Origin: Pleodorina starrii
Taxonomy: Eukaryota; Chlorophyta; Chlorophyceae; Chlamydomonadales; Volvocaceae
Direction of reading: 5' to 3'
NCBI GenBank assembly: GCA_030267565.1
Contig: BRXU01000016.1
Span: 1,056,501-1,120,500 of the forward strand
DNA length: 64,000 bases
The notes under the pieces: model-generated
Told to the model about the DNA's origin: nothing
What the model saw: the letters and a program-made list of their open reading frames with translations, nothing else
Database searches by the model: none
Position numbers and translations under genes: made by a program
In this document: one piece after another, positions 1 to 10,780 of the stretch
How positions within the stretch are numbered: position 1 is the first letter of the stretch
Layout of the letters: every line of letters begins with the position of its first letter

Positions 1-221
1 GCGGACGCACACGCACACACATACCCTGCGGGTTCCCAGGCGCAGGGACACCGCCTCACCTCACCGCGCTGCATGACACATTGACACTCGATCACCCAAC
101 ACACTCTCTCTTTTTTCTGGTGAACTTGCCGCCTCACCCTTCACCTCCCCTTTCCCCTTCCCCACTCCCCATCCCCTGTGGAAACCCCCTCGTCCCCTCA
201 TCGCCTCCGCCTCCTCCTCAG

Positions 222-1792
222 TGAACAAGCTTGCGGCGAGGGGGGTGCTGGACAACACGTACGTTATTTACGTGTCCGATAATGGTTACCATTTGGGCAA
301 CCACGGCTTGCCCAAGGTAGGCAGGTCTCGGGGGATGGGGGGGGTGGCGGTGGGGGGTTTGGGAGCGCTCCTGCTGGTCTCGCACAGTAAGGAGGAGGAG
401 GAGGAGTGTCTGGAGGAGGAGGACGAGGAGGAGGAGGAAGGGGAGCTGATTGCATGTATTGATGTATAGTGTTGATGGTTGGGGTGGGTGGGTGGGTGGG
501 TAGGTGGGTGGCAGAAGCGTCGACGACTGGCGACTGCAGATTTGCGTCGCGTACGGCAGATGAGAAGACCCCCGAGGGCTCATTGCCGTTGCACGCTCGG
601 CAGCGGACGCCCACAGCCTTCCCCCTTGAATTCGCCCCCCACCTGACCCCCTCTGCCACCACCCTCCACAGGGCAAGACCCTGCCGTACGAGGAGGACAT
701 TCGCGTGCCCTTCTACATGCGCGGCCCCGGCGTGCCCGTGGGCGTCACCCACCCCTACATGGCCACCATGGTGGACATCACCTCTACCCTCATCTCCCTG
801 GGAGGCGGCTCGCCGCCGGACCGTCTGGACGGCGTGCCCCTCCCCCTGCAGCGCATTGCTCAGGACACCACCAGCCCCAAGATCCCCCTCTCGCGACAGA
901 GCAACATCCCAACCAGCAACGGCACCTTGCGCCAGATGTGGGTGCGCGGCGCGGCTTGGTCGCGGAGATGAGCTGGCTGATTGTTGGTTGTTTGTTGGTT
1001 TGTTTGTTATTGGTTGGTTGGAGGAGCAGGGGAGCTTTTTCTTTGGGAATTTGCCTGTTACGCATTTTGCCCGCCACCGGTGCAACCAACGCAACTGCTT
1101 TTCCATCGGTGCACCGCCCGCCTCGCTTAGTCAATGCCTCAGCCACCTCCGCGATCCACATCCGGGATGAAAGATACCATTTATAAGTAATATCAGGATA
1201 ATGATGATGTGTGGAAATAAGTCTGATTTTCAAATATGAGTTTTGAGTTTTGATTTTTTTATAAATGCCGCCCACCTGCAGGCTACCGGTGGAGATGTGG
1301 ATCAACGCGCTCGCCAAGGACCTCGACAAGAAGGACTATCGCGCCGTGCGCATCTGCACCAACTACACCATCGCCAACGACAACCGCACCCAGACCTGCT
1401 GGAAGTACACCATCTGGTGCGTCTGGCCCACCACCACAAACTTCAAGGAGCTCTATGACCTGGGCGCCGATCCGGGCGAGATCAACAACCTCATGACCTC
1501 GTCGGTCCTGAACTCGAATCCCAACTACCGGCGACTGGTCAGCCGACTCGACGCGCTGCTTCAGGCCATGGGCTACTGCAAGGGAGCCTCCTGCAGGCAG
1601 CCCTGGGCGCGCATGCACCCGGAAGGCGGCGTGGACAGCTTCGAGGCGGCCATGGATCCAAAGTACGACGCCAAGTACGAGTCGTACACCAAATTTGCGT
1701 GGAGGTCGTGCCAGCAGTACTATGACCCGGTGAACAACGAGGTCGCGGACCGAAGCCTGGGCGGCGTCAGCCGCTGGGTGCTTTCGGGGTAA
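222..1792 (+). CDS. Sulfatase, C-terminal part (5' end outside window)
   Basis: Exons are 222-316, 672-937 and 1282-1792, with AG acceptors before 222, 672 and 1282 and donors after 316 (AAG|GTAGGC) and 937 (phase 2). They give 289 residues ending at TAA 1790-1792. The first exon reads SDNGYHLGNHGLPK and joins to GKTLPYEEDIRVPFYMRGPG. This is the conserved sulfatase block with the Asp-Asn metal ligands and the Gly-Lys substrate lysine, most like N-acetylglucosamine-6-sulfatase/arylsulfatase proteins. The N-terminal CxPSR formylglycine site lies off the window, so catalytic competence cannot be checked. NYT and NRT sequons fit a secreted, periplasmic enzyme, as known for Chlamydomonas and Volvox arylsulfatases that respond to sulfur starvation; that role is inferred. 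The C-terminal 120 residues are Cys/Tyr-rich and diverged. Family assignment is secure, substrate is not. Confidence 0.85.
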
Positions 1793-1831
1793 TGAAGAAG
1801 AGACCGCAGAGTGGAGGTTGAGGTTGGCGAT

Positions 1832-1881
1832 CCATAGTTATGTAACTATGGATATACCGGTATAACTAAATCCATAGTTAT
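1832..1881. repeat. AT-rich palindrome cluster
   Basis: CCATAGTTA and TAACTATGG form a 9-bp hairpin with a TG loop at 1832-1851. It is followed by the perfect palindrome TATACCGGTATA at 1853-1864, and ATCCATAGTTAT at 1830-1841 recurs at 1870-1881. The block is AT-rich against a GC-rich background. Confidence 0.8.
1841..1845 (+). terminator. Possible polyadenylation signal TGTAA of the sulfatase gene
   Basis: TGTAA, the usual volvocine polyadenylation signal, starts 49 nt after the sulfatase stop codon. The resulting 3' UTR would be unusually short for these algae, and the motif sits in the centre of a palindrome, so the match could be incidental. Confidence 0.35.
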
Positions 1882-3762
1882 ACCAATGGCGATAGTTATC
1901 GTTACGAGTTGGGGGCCTGGGAACGTCTTCCGCGTCGTGGTCCTTGCATCACCCTAGGATGGAAAGGGGTATTATGTGCAGGGAGCGGAGCGGAGTGGAG
2001 TTTCCGGGTGGATTCATACGGGCAGCTGCGGGCCGTGGGAATGAAGCTGGCTGGGGAGGGGCCACGCATTGCCCGTGTCGGGCGCGGCCGTGGCGTGCTG
2101 ATGGGCCTTATGGGATGGTGCAAGCCGCGCGGTAAGACCCGACCCTGAGGCCCCACCTGGTGTGGCTGATGGCTGATACGGTGCCTCGCGAGGGGTCGGG
2201 CGTCGTATCCATTGGGTGTCGTCTGTCGTGACCTCGTGACTGGTTGCTTTCGATGATACGGTGACATCGATTGATTAAATATCCTCTACACGGGTTCGCG
2301 GGTTTAAGTGCAGATTAATTTGGCCCTCAGAGACTCAGACACTCGCGTGTGCGGTTCATAGCGCGTCGCGCACTCCGGAGCCGGCCGCGTGAGGGGCGGT
2401 ATGCGCACGCGGTAGAGGTCGGGAGCGTCCAAGCTGGCGCCCTGGCGTGCTGGCCCTCGCCCGCCTGTCGCCGCCTTCCGGACCCTTCCTTTCCTGCACC
2501 TTTCCGAAATTTCTCCCCCGTGCACGCGCGCCTCACTGGCAGAGAATGCGGGCGGCGAGTGCTTTGTGCGCGCGCGGACTGCGGCCCGCGGGGCGCATAA
2601 CTTAAACTGGCTGTGATTTGACTGGCCTGGCGAAACGCGATCCGTGTGTGTGTATGAGCGCATCTGTGTATGTGTGTGTGTGTGCTGCTGCTGTCGAACG
2701 CTTAACTACAATTACCGTAAGTAACTAATTAGCTGCTTTTGATGCTGACTAGCTAGACTAGAAAACTCCGTGTCGTTGTCCTTTTCCTTGTCCTTCCCTG
2801 ATCCTTGTTGTTACCGGTATCGGTATCGGGACCTTTCCAGCGAGAGCGCTGCGATTTATTCCAAGGGGGGCGGGGCGGGGTGTGAGCTGCGGCGGGTGGC
2901 GAAGAGAGGGAGCGGCCTGGATCGTGGGGTCCCGAGAGCGGAGAGGAGCAAGGAGACGGGCGCTGAGACAAGTTGGCCCGCCCGTGTGTGTGTGTGTGTG
3001 TGTTGTTACGGCGGCCGTGACGGCCGGCCGTGCAGCTTCCACCTCGCCTCGTGCCGCTGCAGTCGGGCGAGGATGCTGGAACGCATTTGGGACCACCGCA
3101 ACGCTATTGCCCCTTTTGGTCGCTAGTTTCCTCTCCTGCTGCTGCTGTGCGGCGCTAGACTACCGTTTCGTTTAGGCGTTTTAGTCCCCTTGGGCCCCGG
3201 CTCGTGTGGGTTTTTTTTGTTCATGTATGGGGGGCGTACCCCCCACGCATGTATCACACACACACTCACAAACGTGCCATGTATTTGTGCAGCAGTCTAG
3301 CGTGGGAAAGTGGAGAGAAGGGCAAGGATGTGTAGTGGGGAGCGCGCTCCGGCGCCGCAAGGCGCTGACGGCCTTCCAATTCCGTTGTTGTTTGAAGGCG
3401 AATGGGACAGGAAGCTGGCCAGGTAGCCAACAGCCGTAGTGGCGGGTGGTCGGTGCTGGGCGGCTATCGATGGTGTGGTATGTGGTATGCGACGAAGAAG
3501 GGGGATGCCGACGCATCCCTTCTTTGGTTTGGTGACCTCCTATGCCGGAATCTAGCGGCCTCCGTTTTTTGCCTGTGCGAATACCTTGACAATTAACATG
3601 CCCGTTCTATACGAGGTTTGGTCTAGATTAGAGTTACATGGAGGGGGTGGGATCGTCCGCAGTTTTATCGAGCAGGGCGGGCCTGATACCCCTGTCGTGC
3701 ATGCACTGATTTAACCCAGGCCGCGGGCAGTGTGGTGGTGCTAGGTAGGGCTGCGAGGCAGC

Positions 3763-3973
3763 TGAGTAGGCGCCGGGTTGATTAGCGGACGATTGAGTGC
3801 GATGAGTGCGACAGCCGACCAGCCCCCCTCCCCTCGACTTGGCTGGCGCTCTCTCGGCTCCCTGCACAATGAGTAGGCGCCGGGTTGATTAGCGGACGAT
3901 TGAGTGCGATGAGTGCGACAGCCGACCAGCCCCCCTCCCCTCGACTTGGCTGGCGCTCTCTCGGCTCCCTGCA
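3763..3973. repeat. Tandem duplication, 107-bp period
   Basis: Positions 3763-3866 and 3870-3973 read as the same 104-bp sequence, separated by a few bases. The unit begins TGAGTAGGCGCCGGG and ends GGCTCCCTGCA. Near-perfect identity implies a recent duplication. The unit codes for nothing recognisable. Confidence 0.9.
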
Positions 3974-6263
3974 TGTGCAGGTCTCTCCCTGTAAACACTC
4001 GAAAGAGCTCACATCTGGCCTGGGCAGGTTCACAGGCTTGTCACATCACGATATCAGCAGGTTGCTGAAGGGCCTACCACACACCGCTTGCCATCCCCTC
4101 CCGTTTCCAGCCCTAGGCGCTAGGGCTTCCCAGTGCTTTCTGCTGCTGCAAGTCAGGTTCATTGGTTCAGCGACCCACACGTCACCCCGGGGGGAGGGGG
4201 ACCCCTAGGGGCCACTGCGACCCATGGGACCGTCCATTGGAGGCGCCTCCCGTGGGGACGATGGCGCCGGGGGCAGGTCCCCCTCGCGAACCTGGCGCGC
4301 GTACTGCCGCCGGAGCGACGGACTGGTTGTTCACAGCTCCACACACCGCCAGGGAGCTGGGAGGGAGGCTGCCCCACCTCACGAAGCAGCCCGGCTGAGC
4401 ATACACGGCTGGAATACGGTACACAGGTAATGAATACCGCAGCGAAGGAAGCCAAGGAATCCGGCCGCATCCAGCTGGGGTGACATATAGTAGGCATGCC
4501 ACGCGCTGACTTGCGCCGCTCCCTCCCTCCCTTGGTGCTAACAGGCACCCCCCTACCCTTGAAACCAGACAGCCAGCACAGCCAACGCGCCTTACGAAGC
4601 TACGGTACCGCACCCTCAACGCGCCTCACCGCATCGCACTGCAACGCACCACCACCACTGCGCCCCTTTGCGCCAACGTCGCCTCCGCTCCATCGCTGCG
4701 GCCCATTCGGCACTCCCTACCATTCGGCACTCCAGTTACCACTACCACTGGGCACACGGGCTCCTGCTGCTGCTGCACACACGGCGGCGGTGCTGCTGCA
4801 CACGGCATCCCCGAATGATTACCGGCGCCCCCTCCCACCCCGCCCCAGTGCCGCAATACCGCGCAGCTGATTGTCCTCCACCTCCAGATGGGCCCTATGC
4901 CTGCCGCAATCCTGCCTTACCATGCACGGCACCATCGCCAGGCAGACAGCCGCAAGAGCGACACCAGCACACGACACGACACCTTTGGCGCCGTCTGCCG
5001 CCCCCACCAACCCCTTACATTCTGCACGCCAGCCGCCATATGATAAGCATGCAACACGGTGGGGGTCGCCGGGTGGGGTCCCCCTGGAGCGCAATGCGGG
5101 TCCGAAGCGGAGGCGATGCGGCCCCCCCGGGTCGTGGCCTCCATATTATCAAGAGTTGCTGGCTGCCCACACCTGGCACATCTGGCAGCGGGCGCGCTTT
5201 CAGCACCTTTCTCAACACCTGCGCGCTGCGAGCTCGGTGCAACGCAGCACGGCGCACCGCAGCGACGCACCAACCACGTCTCAAACTCACGGCAGACTCG
5301 CGGACCCCCGGGTGCGGATCAAGGGCGCGCTCACTGACCTCCAGTAGCGGCGTATCCGCTGCCCGCGGAGCGGTCAGCGTGCGCCCCACCGAGCCCCGCC
5401 GCGGTCCAGCCTGTCCTTCCTTCGCTTTGGTTGTCTGTCTCGTGCACGTCGAGCGTCGCACCATCGAGCCCCGCCTTGGCCCAAGGCCGCCACCACTCGC
5501 GATTCTGCCCGTCAAAGATGAGATCGCCTTGAGACCTCACCTCACAAGCGCAGGCACAGCCAGCGATTGCCCCCCACTGCGACGTCGTCTGCGCCTGCCC
5601 CACTCGGTGCCGCATGCCGGGCCCCCTTTCGCTAACGATCAAGAGCACTGAAATGCCTGACGGACGGACTAACGGACTGGCTTGACTGGCGTTTAGCTGC
5701 CGCGCGTACCCCCGGCGGCGCCCGCACCCCCATCCCACATCCCCCGCCGCAGACCTGTTCCCCACCTAGCCCTACTGGCCACTGGCCACCGTCGCCCTCC
5801 CGCGCTGCAGCGCTCCGACCGGCCGCCCGATCGACCGCCCAGCACCGCTGCACCGCTGCCGCCACCGTGCTATGGCTGAGCGGCCGTTCCTCCACTCGCA
5901 TCGCCGGCGCCACCCTGATGAGATAACCGCATCTCCCAACCGGCCGCCGCCGCTGCTGCTGCTGCCGCCGTCGCGGCGCTCCGCCCTCGGCCCCTGCTGC
6001 TGTCCCGCTGCTGCGGGCCCCCCCCACCGTTTCCGCTCCGTCCTGTTCCGCTCCGTCCTGCTCTCACGCTGCTCCGCCGGCGAGGAAACAGCCCCAATTT
6101 ACTCTGCTCCACATGCGGCGCCGCTTCATCCAGCTTCGCTCTGCACCGCCGGCGGCGGCCCCAGCCCGCTCCGCTCCGCAAGCGACCCCAGCCCGCTCGG
6201 ATCCGCTCCGCTCCGCTTCTGCTCCGCTCGAGAACCCCCGGTAACACCCGCGGTCGTTGGCGC

Positions 6264-7349
6264 TCACACCGCCGGCACCAGCACCTCCACCAGCTGCCAC
6301 TGCGCGCTCTCCTGCAGCACATCCTTCCAGGAGGCGCTGTAGCACTGCAGCAGCGCCGCAGAGGCCGTCTTGAGCTTCACTGCGGTGCCGCTAAACTGCG
6401 ACGCCGCCTCCTCCCAGCCCTGACGCGAATAGTGCGAATCGAACCGGGGTCGGGTACATGGAAGGATGAATGGATGGATGAATGGATGGGTGTGTGGGGA
6501 GCTGAGAGGTGGCAGATTGGAGCGGCAGCGCGAGGTGCCGCGGGGGAGCCGGGCGCGCGCTTCCGTGGTTAAGAAGGGCGTGGGGGGGGCAGAGAGGGGG
6601 TGAGCCTCCGGTAGCCGTGCAGTGCTGCCGAGCCTCTGGAGTGATGTGCTGATCTGGGTTGGGGGGTGGGGGCGATGGGAAGGCAACACAAGGGCTGCCG
6701 CGCAGCGCTGAGAGACCGGCCAGCCTGTGTTGAGCTCTGCTCTCCCCTAGGCAGTTGTGGCGTGGTAACGTGCCGCTTACGCTCTGTGAGAGGGTCGCAC
6801 CTGCGATACCCGGAAGCTCAGCTCCTTCCTCCTCACCTTGTTGTGGCCCACGCACATGACCACCTTATTCCGGACGTCGTCAATCACCTCCAGCAGGCAG
6901 TCACAAATGTGCTCGCGGGTTTGACCGTCCAGAGCAGCCACCGTGTACAAGGAGCCGTAGTAATGGGCGTCTACGACACCCAGCTCCTCGATCACCTCGC
7001 ACATCTCGTCCAGCGTCTGCTTTGTCCTTTTCGAGTTACTGGCGAGCACGAGATCGGGCGTCCAGCCCTTGTCTTTGAGCAGCTGGGCGACCTGTGATGC
7101 CTGTCGCCGCCCCGTCTCGCTGATAGTTCTGTCATGGTCCCTTACTCCCGAGGTCTGGTCGCTGTCCGCATGCCGCAGAAGGATCAGTCGGCGGAGAGTT
7201 TTCCCGTCTGAGGGAGCGGAGGATGAAGAAGAAGACTGATGCAGAGGCGGTGCGGATGCAGAAACTGCTTGATTACAGACAAGCCGTTTTCCTCGCTTCG
7301 CGAATGACGCGTGTTGCGGGTTGCGCACAAGCCTTGAACAAGACCTCAT
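6264..7349 (-). CDS. SixA-type histidine phosphatase, probably organellar
   Basis: There are two exons: 7349-6837 and 6419-6264. The donor is AAG|GTGAGG and the acceptor GTCAG|GGC, both phase 0, giving 222 residues. The protein belongs to the histidine phosphatase (phosphoglycerate mutase-like) superfamily. It has the catalytic LLRHADSDQ (His60), the DHDRTISETGRRQA segment typical of the SixA branch, SKRTKQT, and the second active-site motif VGHNKGWEEAASQF (His169), which is only complete after splicing. Bacterial SixA dephosphorylates phosphohistidine proteins; the substrate here is unknown. About 50 residues before the domain are rich in Arg, Ser and Ala (MRSCSRLVRNPQHASFAKRG) and look like a transit peptide, so chloroplast or mitochondrial import is inferred. 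The ATG at 7349 is the first start in this frame before the domain. Confidence 0.9.
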
Positions 7350-10300
7350 GAAGACACGTCTCTTGTCAAGTTTGAAGTCTGTGATTTAAAAGGTAGATGA
7401 CAATCCACAAGCACGAGAATGGGCAACGGGCAGTCCCTTAGAAAACATTAGAAAACAAGCGGGCGTTAGGAAGTAGGAAGGTGGCGACCAAAAGGGGGCT
7501 TCGTCTGCCGTACAAGGTCAGTTTCAAGCCCCAGTGATAAGATACACTGCTCATATGTAAGCTGTTGATGAATGAGCTGGCACTGACATTGCACTCTCTG
7601 ATGCAGGCTTGATGCGCAACGACACTGCCGTGATTATGCCGGTATTCCACCAGCGCGTTTCAAGCTGTTGGCCTTTGTAGGTCTACAGCTTCTCAGCTAA
7701 CAGATGCAAGATGTGCCCAACACAAGCGTACATGCATTTGCGAAACGGGCGACAGGGGTATCGATAACTGAAACACCTAAAATGCAACACCGTGAACTAC
7801 GGAATGCGAAAGGGTCAAACGGCATGAACAATGGGGTCAAACTAGCACGCTGCAAATCTTTGGCTGAATTTTAGCGGAGCATAGGTCTAGCGGAACGGCG
7901 GGAGATCCGGCAGTTCCGGCAACCGCTTTGTTACCCAGTGCAAACCCCTGGTGCAAACTGGCCAGCAATGCTTCAAAGCGCTTTGCGCTGTAACAATACT
8001 AATCAAGCAATCCCCTAGGCCGCCCGATCAGTGTGCGAGTCCGTTGAGGGACGTGCGCGCTGCCTGCGGGGGAAGGCCGCGCGTGGGCGTTGTGCCCCAC
8101 TGCCAAACCATCGACATTCGACCTACTCAAACCACATTCCATGACATTCCCTGCTGTTCCGAACTTCCAGAGCTCCGATGTAACTGCTGCTGCTTATGCC
8201 CACAGGTGCGTGGCCGAACCTGCGCTGCTCCGCCTAGTGCTGCACAGGCCGTGCTGCTGCGAGTACGTACGGCACGCGCAAACGACTGCCCGTGCGCGTC
8301 GTTGGCAAGCTCGGCCTGTGCATGCTCGCGAGGGCGGCCCGGTCGGTTGCTCTGACCAACACGCAGGGCAGCGTTGGGGGTACCGGTAGCTGCATGCGAT
8401 GCAGGCTGCATGATCGGGTTGTACAGCAGCAAAGGCGCGGTTGCGCCTTTATGAAACGTAAATGCACGGAGGCAGGCGCAAGAGGAGCTTGACTCGCGCC
8501 TACCGTAGCAGCTCCCCGACATTGCCGCACACGGGCGGGCTTCCGTACAGACCTGGTGCGCCTATGCATGGGACGGGTTCTCGCCAAAATTGTCCCAGCT
8601 CGGCCTCACAACTACCGACGTCATCGCAAGGCTCTTGGGTCTCGGCCACCAGCACTTGCTCCACCTTACATAACAGCTTGCGCTGTCGTCAACCCAACAA
8701 CGTCAAACAACGTCAACCCAACAAGGACACCCAGCTACGGCACCTTGCCCGCCAACAAGAAAAAAGATATTCCCCGAGGCGCGCCATTTCAGGTGACGCG
8801 CCGCCCTGTCCTCCTCCTTGTCCACACCGCCCGCGGGTACTTGCAGTGCAGCGGTACCGCGACAGTACTGCACGAGGTGCTGGCCGCACAGTACGACAAG
8901 ACAGTGTGCATGGCATAAGTTCAATTCGATGCGATACGTACCCGTACGACCCACAGCATGCTCGTTGGTTCCAACATACGCATTAAGGTTTTGATATCAT
9001 CATTGTAGGTTTTCATCCGCCGTCCAGCACCGCACGCGCGAGACACGAAGGCCACGGGAAATACGCACAGTACGGCATGCACGTGCATCGGACCCGCGCT
9101 GGCGCCGACCGACCCACCAACCACCGACCGCCACCAACGCACGTTCTTCTCATTTTCAACGCTTCATCGTTTCAGCTGGGCAACCGCTTAGACCCTTCCT
9201 CGGTACCAAGGCGTTCTCACACCGGAGAGGCACGGAGGTACCGGTAAGGGGTCAAGCGCCCCATCCGGACGCGCGTCTTGTGCGTTTCACAAAACAACAA
9301 GCTGCTTAGGGTGCCACACTCCCGTCGTCCTACTGCCGCCGGGCAGCCCTTACGCCCACGTAGCCTTGAAGCCAACGCCCACGGTCGCTAAACAAAATAT
9401 GGTACGTCCCCAAAGCGCGCCGCGTCCTTCGCTGTCCGTTGCCTATCCGTATCGTGGACACCCTGACCGCTTTGCCAATGGGGTTACGCCAATGAATAAT
9501 GAATTTAGAGGCCCTACACAAAATCGACCGACCGCGCGCGGCACGCCACGACGCAGTCCCACAGTGCCATTTATGTGTCTCGTGCGATCACGGCTCGCGG
9601 AACCCATACCGCGGCACCGGCAGTCCCTCCGCCGCCCCGCGGCCCCTCGCCCTGCGCGCGCAGCTTACAGCTTGAAATGGCCCTTTTCTTGGCCTCGACC
9701 CACTTCACCACACCTCCCCGCGGCGGTCCGGTTTGGTTCGGTCCGGACCGGTGTAAGGAACCTGCCGTCATGCGCATCAGCAGATGCCATGTCTTAACAC
9801 AACCTCAACCGCAGCTGCCCCCACAACACATCAGGGCAAAAGGCATTGCCAACACCAACGCTTAGGAACTCACGACAAATGACAAAAAGAGAGAGGGCAG
9901 CGAAGTGCCGTGACGGGAGGTGGCCCAAAGGGCTCGCCACGCGATCCCTCCGCGCCTCCCACAATCACTGCGCACATGCCTGCGACCGCTCCTTCCATCG
10001 CCCTCCCTCGAGCGCCCCCTTGCGCCGCCGGGATGCGCCCAACGATGAAAACGCGCCCTGGGCCCACTCCCAGAGGCGCGAGCACCGCCACTCGCCCGCT
10101 CTGCCAGCCTCCGCTCCGCCCCGCCCCGCCTCCCCGCTCGTCCATTTCTTCTTCATCCATCCAGAAGGGAAAGCGCTGTGCTTCTTGCAGCCCAAGCCTG
10201 CCCCCGGCTCGACCACCCAGCTGAGAGAACAACAACAAGAACCACAACCACCAGCACCCGCACCAGCACCACCCATCAACGGGCGACCGCCGCTTCCCGC

Positions 10301-10780
10301 CTCCCGCTGTCCTCAACTGCAAGCACCACAACACCGCTGCCCTCCAGAGCATGAGCATCCATCCATCAACCTGACCTCGCATCATAACCCGTCTTCCCTG
10401 CCATCCCCCGGCGGCTTCCGGGTCCGTTCGCTAACGCCGTCTTCGTCCCTTCGCTGCGGCATCTTTTTTTTGTACCCCTCTTCCCCGCTTCCCCCGGCCA
10501 ACGTCGGCCTCCCCCTTCCCCCACACGACGCTGCAGTGCGCAGACAAGAGAGCCGACTGCCGTGTCGCGCCGGACATAGTTGCAGACGTGGTTCGATATC
10601 CCCACCCACCATCCGATCGCACTAAGACGCAAAAGCCAGCAGAAACACCAATGTGCAACACGCGCAAGCAAGCAGCCAGCCAGCCAACCGCAAACACCCG
10701 TCGTGCCGCCAGCGCTGTAAAGCGGCGCCCGCCAGGCGCGCCCACGGTGTGTACCGCGCCCGCAGTACTTCAGTCGTACC
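7350..10780. other. Intergenic region between SixA-type gene and kinase 3' end
   Basis: The first ~650 bases are AT-richer than the surroundings and probably hold the promoter of the phosphatase gene. The remainder likely includes the 3' UTR of the large kinase: a TTACA at 9665-9669 is TGTAA on the minus strand, 1.1 kb past its stop codon. A copy of the dispersed 45-bp repeat lies at 10421-10472. Open frames here lack recognisable domains. Confidence 0.45.
10421..10472 (+). repeat. Dispersed intron-associated repeat, copy A
   Basis: This is the reference copy. It begins GGGTCCGTTCGCTAACGCCG, continues TCTTCGTCCCTTCGCTGCGG and ends CATCTTTTTTTT. It matches the copy at 27756-27801 at 43 of 46 positions, with 32 consecutive identical bases. 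It lies downstream of, and antisense to, the PH-domain kinase gene. Confidence 0.85.

Larger units (their letters stand above)
1793..6263. other. Convergent intergenic region, 4.5 kb
   Basis: This lies between the 3' ends of the sulfatase (+) and the SixA-type gene (-). Open frames here show no family signature or splice logic and are typical GC-rich shadows. It contains the AT-rich palindromes at 1832-1864 and a 107-bp-period tandem duplication at 3763-3973. A TTACA at 5015-5019 (TGTAA on the minus strand) could end the phosphatase transcript, but it is 1.2 kb from the stop codon. I see no further gene. Confidence 0.5.

Noticed and set aside
4668..5651. 327-codon plus-strand frame
   Set aside because: It is an unbiased mix of Arg, Pro, His and Cys typical of GC-rich shadow frames, with no recognisable motif, in a convergent intergenic region.
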